Assembly (NCBI GenBank): GCA_039707465.1
Contig: CM077658.1
Location: forward strand, 16,059,574 to 16,123,573
Direction: 5' to 3'
From: Rhabdophis nuchalis
Taxonomy: Eukaryota > Chordata > Lepidosauria > Squamata > Natricidae
DNA length: 64,000 nucleotides
Positions within the stretch are counted from its first letter, which is position 1. Every line of letters begins with the position of its first letter. Positions 55,717 through 64,000 of this stretch are shown here, one piece after another. A program made the translations under genes and the position numbers. The notes below the pieces were generated by a model. The model did not search any database, was not told the origin of the DNA, and saw only the letters and a list, made by a program, of their open reading frames with translations.

Positions 55717-55851
55717 CAGGGGTCCCCAACCTTTGCAACTTTAAGTCTGAAGGACTTCAGCTCTCAGAATTCTCCAGCCAGCTTTGCTGGCTGGAGAAGT
55801 CTGGGAGCTGAAGTCCTTCAGATGTAAAGTTGCAAAGGTTGGGGACCCCTG
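55717..55851. mobile_element. Palindromic hAT-type MITE, copy 5
   Basis: 135-bp palindrome CAGGGGTCCCCAACC..GGTTGGGGACCCCTG, with a perfect 8-bp duplication TGCTAGAG at 55709-55716 and 55852-55859. Closest to copy 1 (TTTAAGTCTGAAGGACTTCA arms). Confidence 0.95.
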
Positions 55852-55861
55852 TGCTAGAGGA

Positions 55862-56530
55862 CTTGAGATTGAAGAAGACACCTAACGCTAGAGGTGAGGA
55901 GGGCTTATTTTATTTTTATACATAGGAAGGGAGGATAATGATCTCACCGATGATGCAGGATGTCATTTGTTTCTCCTGCATCCTTTTTCCAGCACCGGAG
56001 TGAAGAGTGATGAATTCCTACTTCCATTTCTATTGAATTCAGCCAACTCTATCAGCATTAAACCAGCTTTGAAATCCTTAAAAAAATATTACTCCTCAGT
56101 TCAAATGTTCTTTCAATATTGTTTTACAGCTTTTATATACCATCTTTGTCATTATTTTGATGGGGCTTGGTGGAAACCGGCATATTAAAAGACTGTAAAT
56201 AAATGATAAAATGAATGAAAATAATATAATCGCTCACAGTTCCCCTCTCTCTTTTTGATTTATAGGGTTGTGTGGCAGATTCAAAGGCAAAAAAATGTGG
56301 TTTGGAACACTTGGAGTGTGCACATGGCATCTGTCTACAATTCCTTTAATCAAATGAAAAAATGAACACACTAGGTTCAGGCTGCAGCTATGTTGCCCCA
56401 AGAAAAGACACGATTGCTTTAAGAAGGGGTAGGTTGATGTTATAGATATTCCAGATTTTGGCCTTCAAATGTGGAGCTCTTTTGATGAATATCACTTAAC
56501 TTAGAACACATGATTTCCAAATCGTATTAG
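55862..56530. other. Unique AT-rich sequence
   Basis: No recognised gene or mobile element. Confidence 0.4.
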
Positions 56531-56532
56531 GT

Positions 56533-56660
56533 TTTCAGTTTGGTGTAGTGATTAAGACATCAGTCTAGAAACTGGGAGACTGTGAGTTCTAGCCTCACCT
56601 TAGACACAAAGGCAGTCAGGTGATCTTGGGCCAGTCACTCTCTCGCTTTCTTTCTCTTCT
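56533..56660 (+). mobile_element. SINE D, head and middle
   Basis: Plus strand: CAGTTTGGTGTAGTGATTAA (A-box-like), GACTGTGAGTTCTAGCCTCA (B-box-like), then GATCTTGGGCCAGTCACTCT. The 3' part is lost. Confidence 0.8.
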
Positions 56661-56699
56661 CAAAGGGAAGTATAGTTTAATGGGGAAGGTATTGAATGG

Positions 56700-57056
56700 T
56701 GAGGGACGCAGTGGCTCAGTGGCTAAGACGCTGAGCTTGTTGATCAGAAAGGTTGGCAGTTCAGTAGTTCGAATCCCTAGCACTGCATAATGGAGTGAGC
56801 CCCTTTTACTTGTCCCAGCTTCTGCCAACCTCGCAGCTCGAAAGCATGTAAAAATGCAAGTAGAAAAATAGGGACCACCTTTGGTGGGAAGGTAACAGCG
56901 TTCTGTGTGCCTTTGGCATTTAGTCATGCTGACCACATGACCATGGAGACATCTTTGGACAGCGCTGGCTCTTTGGCTTTGAAATGGAGATGAGCACTGT
57001 CCCCTAGACTAGGGAATGACTAGCACATATGTGCGAGGGGAACCTTTACCTTTACC
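56700..57056 (+). mobile_element. Sauria-type tRNA SINE, full length
   Basis: Plus strand with every part: GCAGTGGCTCAGTGGCTAAG, GTAGTTCGAATCCCTAGCAC, TGTCCCAGCTTCTGCCAACC, GACTAGCACATATGTGCGAG, GGGAACCTTTACCTTTACC. The best complete example in the window. Confidence 0.95.
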
Positions 57057-57154
57057 TGTTGAACTAGAAACTGGAGACTGTTATTTTGGGCTTTCTGAAA
57101 TAATTTAATTTTGTATAATAAACTCGAGAACATCAGAACTCAAGAACATCTGAA

Positions 57155-57265
57155 GACTAGCACAGATGAAGTTATCTAGTTTGGCTAATGAAACATCTGG
57201 AACAAAACAACCCAACTCAGAAAGCCTCAAGGACCCTTCATTTCAACTCTGGACTGCGAATATTG
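57155..57265 (+). repeat. Dispersed repeat E fragment
   Basis: GATGAAGTTATCTAGTTTGG, CTAATGAAACATCTGGAACA and CAACTCAGAAAGCCTCAAGG match the family. Confidence 0.55.
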
Positions 57266-57329
57266 GTACATCTGAAGTTTGAAGCCCCAAAATGTTTACC
57301 CAAAGGGGACCACTACGATTCCTCCTTCT

Positions 57330-57421
57330 ACAGACACTTGGCCAATAAAGAATTCTATTCTATTCTATTCTATTCTATTCTATTCTATTCTATTCCATTC
57401 CATTCCATTCCATTCCATTCT
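57330..57421 (+). mobile_element. L3-like LINE/SINE tail with (ATTCT)n(ATTCC)n
   Basis: CACTTGGCCAATAAAGAATT followed by about seven ATTCT and four to five ATTCC units. The same tail appears inverted at 58.74-58.83 kb and at 61.55 kb. Confidence 0.8.
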
Positions 57422-57424
57422 ATC

Positions 57425-58140
57425 TTTAGTAGGCAAAACAACAAAACCATTTATCCTGATGTATTAGCAGAGATATTAGCAGACACCCAACCTTTGACAG
57501 TTTTAAAAACTTTCATATTCCACCACCACCAACTCTGGAAGGTGAAATGTTAGCAATTTAGGAGAAGAAGCTTCTACAAGCGAGTCTCCATGATGATGAA
57601 AGGGCTGGGGGTGTGTGTGTGTGTGTGTGGAGGGAATCCCATTCACAAACCTGTTTTGACTAGGAAGAAATCACACAGCAGCTCCATAGCCACTCTTCAG
57701 TCTTTAACGGCTTCATTAGGCATTTTCCCCAGTCAAAATATTGTCCCTGTGCATCTGTGTTCGCCCTCCTAATTTCATTTCATAACACAGCTAGTTGACT
57801 GGCACAGAACGGAGAGATGAAGTAAATAATAAAAAAGCAACTAACCCATGGTGGTGGATGGGGGGGGGGAATAAAATAAAATCTGGCAATTTTGACAGCC
57901 TGAAATTTGAAACTTCTAATATTTTGACTTTAGATGAGGATGTTCATAGCAACAATGGCTTCTGCCAGTCCTTCTGTGTCTCAGAGACAAAGGCCAAGGG
58001 GACTCTGGAACGTGTGGCAGCTTCACCCTTCTAACTCTTTGTAGAGCAGAATTGGCACCAAAGAAGATTTGGGGTGCTTTTATTCTTGAATTTATCTTGG
58101 CTTCTAATATTTATTTAGTCGTTTCTTTCATTCCCTGAGG
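57425..58140. other. Unique sequence
   Basis: GT microsatellite at 57609-57629 and a G9 run near 57860. No gene recognised. Confidence 0.4.
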
Positions 58141-58145
58141 ACTGT

Positions 58146-58262
58146 ATAGGTAGTCCTCTGCTTTAAGCCACAAACTTGTGTTGCTTAACAAGACAAGTGC
58201 TAAATGCATTTCCTTCCCCATTTTATCTTTCTTGTCATTGTTGTTCAGTGAATCACTGCACT
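58146..58262 (+). repeat. TACAGGTAGTCC-type MITE, left end
   Basis: TATAGGTAGTCCTCTGCTTT and TTCAGTGAATCACTGCA match the family; it ends exactly at the CR1 3' end. Confidence 0.6.
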
Positions 58263-58263
58263 T

Positions 58264-58400
58264 TAGAATAACAGAGTTGGAAGGGACCTTGAAGGTCTTC
58301 TAGTCCAACCCCCTTCCTGCTTAGGCAGGAAGCCCTACACCATTTCAGACAAATGGATATCCAACATTTTCTTAAAAATGTCCAGTGTTGGAGCATTCTA
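58264..58400 (-). mobile_element. CR1 LINE 3' fragment
   Basis: Minus strand: AGAATAACAGAGTTGGAAGG, GTCTTCTAGTCCAACCCCCT, TTAGGCAGGAAGCCCTACAC and CCAGTGTTGGAGCATTC on the plus strand. Confidence 0.92.
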
Positions 58401-58735
58401 CTTATCCCAGGTCCTTGGGAAGGGTTTGATAAATGGACAAAAATGCCATATCTAGTCTGAACATCTGGCTGATTATATGATGATCCATAATAACCAAAGT
58501 CACCATCAGTCAATAACACAATCATTATCAGATGTCCTGCCACGATACTTTTGACATCATCAAACAATATTATCTGCCTATCCCAGGTCTTTGGGAGGGA
58601 TTTGATAGATGGATAAAAATACAAAATCTAGTCCAAACATCTGGCTGAGTGTATTTTACAATTCCTAGTAATATAGAATAGAACAGAACAATAGAAGAGA
58701 AGAATAGAATAGGAAAGAAAAGAACAGAAAAGAAG
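58401..58735. repeat. Direct repeat of about 75 bp, spacing about 176 bp
   Basis: Blocks at about 58401-58472 and 58577-58650 share CCCAGGTC, TTGGGA, GGGTTTGATA/GGATTTGATA, ATCTAGTC and AACATCTGGCTGA. Both precede the minus-strand L3-like tail and may be its 3' UTR, duplicated. Confidence 0.7.
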
Positions 58736-58830
58736 AATAGAATAGAATAGAATAGAATAGAATAGAATTCTTTATCGGCCAAGTGTGATTGGACACACAA
58801 GGAATTGGAATGTAAAAGTGGACAGTTACA
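58736..58830 (-). mobile_element. L3-like tail with (AATAG)n
   Basis: Minus strand: about five AATAG units, then GAATTCTTTATCGGCCAAGT, GTGATTGGACACACAAGGAA on the plus strand. Confidence 0.85.
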
Positions 58831-58832
58831 AA

Positions 58833-59276
58833 ATGTTCTATTTTTTCCCTTGCTTCCAATTGTGATTCTGTTAATCCCATTACAGGTCATCTCCTTTGAA
58901 TTACAGAGGGCTATAATCCCTGTTCCTCACATTCCAATGTATTTCAAAAAGATGACTCTTTATTAGGTGAGCTAACTGTTTGGGTCCAATTATTTATAGC
59001 AGATGGAGCAAAAACTGATCCAGAAAAGCTCTAAGGTCCAAACAAGCTCCAGAAATGCACATCAAAGAGAAAGGAAATGAAAGGGAAATAAGTACCATGA
59101 GGAAACAAAATCAAAACCAACTTTAAAGATAAACTCTGACAGGTAAAGAGCAAAATTTGAAAATACCGTAAATGGAAACACCCCACTGTTTTAATTTAAT
59201 GCAGCAATTTTTGATGCTAGCATCTAATTATTCCTGCAGTATTTTATCTCCACATTTGTGGTATCACCAGTTTGGC
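58833..59276. other. Unique AT-rich sequence
   Basis: Followed by a TG microsatellite at 59279-59298. No gene recognised. Confidence 0.4.
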
Positions 59277-59589
59277 TTGTGTGTGTGTGTGTGTGTGTTT
59301 AATTGGCACATCTTTTATTAATGATTTCAACACCTACCTTTAAGGAACTAAATGAGTTTTCTTTCTGTTTTGGTGCTACAGAAAGAAGTGGGGAAGAATT
59401 GCTTGAAGAAGAATGATGGCAGAAAAATTTGGATTCCTCAAATCACAATTCTGCACTTTATTTTATTTATTTATTAAGTTTATATGTTCGTCTCACTGTA
59501 ACGAATGGGTGGATTTTATGGATTTTGTTAATTCACTAGATTTTAACAGCATGCATACTTTATGTCTGAAAGGACAACTCTTAAGAAGT

Positions 59590-59627
59590 GATTGGTGTCT
59601 CTGAGCTTGGATATTTTCTTGCAGATG
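59590..59627 (-). repeat. Dispersed repeat E, short remnant
   Basis: GTCTCTGAGCTTGGATATTT, TCTTGCAGATGTTAC matches one block of the family. The stretch 59300-59590 has no recognised feature. Confidence 0.5.
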
Positions 59628-59663
59628 TTACATATAGGAAACTATAGGAGATAACGTGGAGAC

Positions 59664-60109
59664 GTGGAGACTCTGGAAAGAGTGCAGAGAAGAGCAACCA
59701 AGATGATTAGGGGACTGGAGGCTAAAACATATGAAGAATGGTTGCAGGAACTGGGTATGTCTAGTTTAATGAAAAGAAGGACCAGGGGAGACACGATAGC
59801 AGTGTTCCGATATCTCAGTGGGTGCCACAAAGAAGAGGGAGTCAAACTATTCTCCAAGGCACCTGGGGGCAGGACAAGAAGCAATGGGTGGAAACTAATC
59901 AAGGAGAGAAGCAACTTAGAACTAAGGAGAAATTTCCTGGCAGTTAGAACAATTAACCTCTGGAACAGCTTGCCTCCAGCAGTTGTGAATGCCCCAACCC
60001 TGGAAGTCTTTAAAAAGATGTTAGATAGCCATTTGTCTGAAATGGTATAAGGTTCCTGCCCACGCAGGGGGTTGGACTAGAAGACCTACAAGGTCCCTTC
60101 CAACTCTGC
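59664..60109 (+). mobile_element. CR1 LINE 3' fragment with intact C-terminal frame
   Basis: Plus strand. The 128-codon frame (59664-60050) runs [98 protein letters not shown] and has no break, making it the best-preserved CR1 here. The 3' UTR is GTTGGACTAGAAGACCTACA to CCAACTCTGCTATTG. It lacks the RT and endonuclease domains. Confidence 0.96.
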
Positions 60110-60132
60110 TATTGTATTGTATTGTATTGTAT
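60110..60132. repeat. (TATTG)n microsatellite
   Basis: About four units, growing from the CR1 end CTGCTATTG. Confidence 0.9.
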
Positions 60133-60339
60133 AACCAGGCTGAGCCTGAGGGAGGGGTCAAACGTGTCATCAGTTATGATTCCCTCAGTTATGAATCTAA
60201 GTCCAGGGCATTGTGAATTCCTTATCTACTGCCGAACTCTTTTGACTGTTAGTAGTTCAGATTCTTATAGAGAACTTAAGCTTACCATAAATCATTACAC
60301 GTATTTGAACTGCCCAGATCTCCTGATTTCTCTGGCATT

Positions 60340-60462
60340 TGATAGTCAGCACTGACGATGTCACCTAGTTTTGGTACTGAAGCAAGAAAACAACCAAGCT
60401 CAGAGAGCACCAAGGACTCCTCATTTCAACCCCGAGCTACAACTATTCTCCCTTAAGGGCAC
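60340..60462 (+). repeat. Dispersed repeat E
   Basis: GACGATGTCACCTAGTTTTG, AAGAAAACAACCAAGCTCAG, AGAGCACCAAGGACTCCTCA, then AGCTACAACTATTCTCCC. Confidence 0.65.
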
Positions 60463-60464
60463 AC

Positions 60465-61438
60465 GCTTCCCTTCATGTGCTCTAGATATTTACAATTGTA
60501 TTTACAATCTCATTTCCAATTGTGTCCTTCCACAAATGACTGCGTGAGATCGGAGCTTGTTGGACTACAGCTTAATCATGCAGACAGGATGGCAGACTGG
60601 GAGCATGTAATTGTTATCCTAGCATCCCATGCAAGAGGAATTCCGTCGAAAAGGGAAATAAAAGCAAGACCTTGGAGGATGATGGGATCATTCCAGTGCT
60701 AGCCTCCCATCTTTTTCGCATTGTTTATTCACCAGGCAGAAAAGCCAATTCACAGCAGTGTACTCAACTGCAACTAAAACTCCAGCCAAATGCCAGACAT
60801 TTTCACACCCAAATGAAGCTGGCACGGTGCCCAAAATGCACTGGGCTTCACTTTGAATGCAAAAAAAAAAAAAAAATCTTCCATACGGCCCTCAAATCTC
60901 CTAGTTGTCTTTATCTCCAGATATAAGTTAAGAATGAGAAAAGGCCATTCTCTCTGAATAATTGCCTCACAATCAAAAGAAGTGCCTTTCCCCTTTTAAA
61001 ATAGGCATTAAAAAGAACAGATGTCTGAGCGGATGAAAAAAAACAACCCAAACCCCGTGATTCATTAGATTACAAAGAACGGCATACATCTCATCTTGTT
61101 GACCTTATGAATGGACATAATTTGATGATGAATTATGGAAATGTTTTTTCTCTTCCACCCACATGTGCAAATTGTATCCTGAGATGGTCTCGGGAGGGAG
61201 ACACTTGCTCCAGGGACATGCAATAGTCGAAAATAAAAGTCAGAATAAGATGGGAATCTGTTAGGAAAGGGGGCTTCTCAAATCTAAAGTTGCAGGAATT
61301 TCCAGGCACCCTGTTCAAAATGTCTAAAACTGCTGGAATCCTTCAAAGGGGAACATTCAAAGGGGAACCATAACATGAAAATACAATTTGTCTCATTATT
61401 ATGACTGCAGGGCTGTAACTTTGTTGCTTGTATCCTTA
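60465..61438. other. Unique sequence
   Basis: No recognised mobile element over nearly 1 kb; short frames without a known domain. Confidence 0.4.
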
Positions 61439-61439
61439 C

Positions 61440-61856
61440 GATTTATATTGATATTGATTGCTTCCTGATTGCTTATTTGTACCCTATGACTATCATTAAG
61501 TGGTGTACCTTATGATTCTGCACAAATGTATCTTGTCTTTTTATGTGCACTGAGAGACAAATTCCTTGTGTGTCCAATCACACTTGGACAGTAAATAATT
61601 CTATTCTATTCTATTCTATATTCTGTATTCTGTATTCTGTATTCTATTATGTTTTATATATTCTATACTATTCCATATCCCATTCTATTCTATTCTATTC
61701 TATTCTATATTCTGTATTCTGTATTCTATATTCTGTATTCTATTATGTTTTATATATTCTATACTATTCCATATCCCATTCTATTCTATTCTATTCTCTA
61801 TATTCTATATTCTATATTATGTTCTATATATACTATATCCTATCCTATCCTATTCT
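61440..61856 (+). mobile_element. L3-like LINE 3' UTR with expanded (ATTCT)n tail
   Basis: 61440-61595 is a LINE-type 3' UTR ending CAAATTCCTTGTGTGTCCAA and TCACACTTGGACAGTAAATA. 61596-61856 is ATTCT repeat with ATTCTGT, ATTCTAT and ATATTCT variants. A block of about 120 bp is itself repeated (61620-61700 resembles 61709-61790). Tyr/Ile/Leu-rich frames are artefacts. Confidence 0.85.
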
Positions 61857-61977
61857 AGCAATTTCTGCCTTTTGTTGAAGCAAATGATCTGTAGAAAGGA
61901 ACTGATGGAAATATTTAGCTAAGTTACTAAATAAGATTGTCAGGAAAATATTATGTTTATAGAATCTTTCTCTGCCT

Positions 61978-62100
<123 letters not shown>

Positions 62101-62104
62101 TCTC

Positions 62105-63245
62105 TTTTAATCTTCTGTCCTTCCACTGTTTCCAGGACCTACTCCCTTGAAACTCCATCATTTTCACATGTGATTAAAGTGATCTAAATTTACTGCTTTG
62201 TTTCACATAAACATAAAAAGCCTAGATTGTGATTACAGAATTCATTTGGTCAGCAAATCAAATGTATTGCTCACAGTCTGCTGAGTACATATTAAAAAGA
62301 AAAAAGGGAAAGGGAAGGAAAGACACTTCATAGCATATATATATATATATGTATATATTCCACATGACACAACGTGATATCATTATTTTAAAGGCCCTGG
62401 TCATAAAACATCCCCCTCCCTCTCACCCCTCCCCCTTGGTATTTGCGTGGTTAGGCTTCTTGGAGTCCTGCCCCACTTCCAACCTGAAAGCCTACAATAT
62501 GGTTAGGGAGGGAAAGGATCCCAAAGGCTGTTCTGTCTTTGAACAGGCCATGTTAGCGTTTGCATCGGCAGCATGTGAATTAAGACTAACAAAGAATACT
62601 TTGGAGAATATGCGCAGCACATTTAAATCATAACTCAGTAACGACAGGCTCTGACAACAGAGATTAAGAAAAGGCCGCCTGTCTGCAGAGAACGGTCCAA
62701 ACAAGTCAAGACGATGGTGTGATCAAAGCTCTGTTTGTTACACACATTGGGTGCGCAACGCACCTACACAACAACAAGGGCTTCCGTTGCGGTGCCCATC
62801 TTCACTTCACTTTGGCCTTGCCTTGCAGGTATCTCTGAGTCATTTGTTTCCAGCCGAACTTTCCGCGGTGTTCCCTTAACAACCGCACCGAAAAAGGTCG
62901 TAAAATAGGGTTCGATCACACGGAGACCCACTTTGCAACATCTCAACTTATGAGCATAAGTGCCAGGCTCAATTACAGTCCTAACGTGGGAACCGCCTGT
63001 CTTTGTTGAATTCAGTAGGGTGGACTCCCAATCATTGTGGGATTGCAGTCAGGTTGTGTCAATCCATGAACATCTACATGAAGCCAAGCCCCTTTAAATC
63101 CTTTGGGTATTATCCAAGGGAGCATTGCAGCTTAGTTTTAACCACGTAATATTTGCAAAGTTCTCTTTTTTCATGTAGAAAGAGCAGCATTTTCTTAACT
63201 CTCAATATTTCTTCTTATAATGGATTTCATTGAATCTAAGGGATT
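62105..63245. other. Unique sequence with a possible MITE remnant
   Basis: 62335-62350 is a short AT repeat. 62865-63000 (CCCTTAACAACCGCACCGAA, AAAGGTCGTAAAATAGGGTT) looks like a decayed member of the TACAGGTAGTCC MITE family. The 94-codon frame at 62349-62633 has no known domain. Confidence 0.4.
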
Positions 63246-63247
63246 TT

Positions 63248-63625
63248 TCCCCCTTCTTCCCTCCCTCCCTTCCTCTTTTTCTCCTTCCTTTGTTCTTCCC
63301 TCCCACCTCCTTCCCTCCCTCCTTCTCTTCATCTATCTCTTATTTTCTTTCCTTTCTTCTTTATTTTTCCCTTCCATCCCTCCTTCCCTTCCTCTTTCTC
63401 TCTCCTATTCTCCTCCCTCCCTCCTATTTTCTTCCTTCCTACTTTCTTCCCTTCCCCCCTCTCTCTCCTATTCACCTCCCTCCCTCCTTCTCTTCCTATT
63501 CTTCCTTCCTTCCTTCTTCCCTCCATCTTTCCCTCCCTCTCTCTCCCTCCTATTTTCCTTCATTCATTCTTCCCTCCCTCCCTCCTTCTCTCCTCCTCCT
63601 ATTCTCCTTCCTTCCTTCCATCCAT
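63248..63625. repeat. Long polypyrimidine tract
   Basis: About 375 bp of CCTT/CCCT/TTCC-type sequence almost without purines on the plus strand. The 205- and 160-codon Ser/Pro/Phe/Leu frames through it are artefacts. Confidence 0.96.
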
Positions 63626-63627
63626 CA

Positions 63628-64000
63628 GTCTGTCCATCCATCCAATTTATTTATTTCTTTTTCAGATTTCCGAATTGCCCCTTTCCCTCAAAGAAGGACA
63701 CTCATATTCTGATGCAGGTAGGACAATACATTCCCATCCCTAAACCTTACTGGGAAACTTTCTTTCTTTCCTCACGCAGATCACCCAGAGTTCTCCATCC
63801 AATCTTTCTGCACAACTTTTCTTGCCAAGCTAGGTGACAGGTGGGTGGGAGGAAACGCCTCCGTGTATTTTTAGTGAATTTCAGCAAAAACAGTTCAAAT
63901 TCCTCTAGCGGCACCAGTGCAATTTGCTACTCCTTCTTGACTTCTTGTTTTGACTAGCTCCAGATTGATGATTAAAGTGGTAAACAGTCACAATTTTATA
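63628..64000. other. Unique sequence
   Basis: Starts with a short CCAT repeat. No recognised gene or repeat to the window end. Confidence 0.4.

Noticed and set aside
59664..60050. 128-codon frame as a host gene
   Set aside because: It is the CR1 ORF2 C-terminus, repeated at 3.0, 6.4, 17.1, 17.9 and 33.8 kb.
63220..63837. 205-codon plus-strand frame
   Set aside because: Made by the polypyrimidine tract (Ser, Pro, Leu, Phe only), with a second frame equally open.

Overview
This is vertebrate intergenic or intronic DNA with no complete host gene, no convincing exon, no true RNA gene and nothing prokaryotic. The interspersed repeats point to a squamate reptile, most likely a snake. They include BovB LINE 3' ends, CR1 LINE 3' ends that run into pentanucleotide microsatellites, L2-type LINE C-termini, Sauria-type tRNA SINEs with a BovB-like tail, and very many long simple repeats (GA, TC, ATT, TTTC, GGAA, AATAG). 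Family names come from recognised motifs; no database was searched.

Layout. 0-3 kb is mostly AT-rich unique DNA. 3-10 kb is dense in CR1, L2, microsatellites and three palindromic hAT-type elements. 10-15 kb is mostly unique, with poly-C runs and one higher-complexity block near 14.2-14.6 kb. 15-24 kb holds Sauria SINEs, a back-to-back CR1 nest, a possible solo LTR and a BovB copy. 24-35 kb is AT-rich with the only good retroelement coding remnant (Ty3/gypsy RNase H, 27.4-28.0 kb), L2, BovB and an inverted CR1 junction. 35.9-36.6 kb is a terminal-inverted-repeat element with a 30-bp minisatellite inside it. 37-48 kb holds SINEs, a hAT-like element split by an L2, an isolated zinc-knuckle ORF resembling a DIRS Gag, and a duplicated SINE. 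48-60 kb has BovB carrying a hAT MITE, a TA-flanked MITE carrying an L2, another palindromic hAT copy and several SINEs. 60-64 kb is unique DNA plus long ATTCT, TC and pyrimidine tracts.

Nothing here forms a working gene system; the content is transposon history. Target-site duplications can be read for seven to eight hAT-type insertions and one L2 insertion, and several elements are nested, so an order of insertion can be given: SINE B, BovB and repeat E before the hAT MITEs; the TA-MITE and the Charlie-like hAT before the L2 copies inside them. The best leads are the palindromic hAT family with its repeated GCCTAGG target, the minisatellite-bearing MITE, the recurrent CR1-to-MITE junctions, and the orphan gypsy and DIRS-like ORFs. 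Most long open frames are artefacts of simple repeats.
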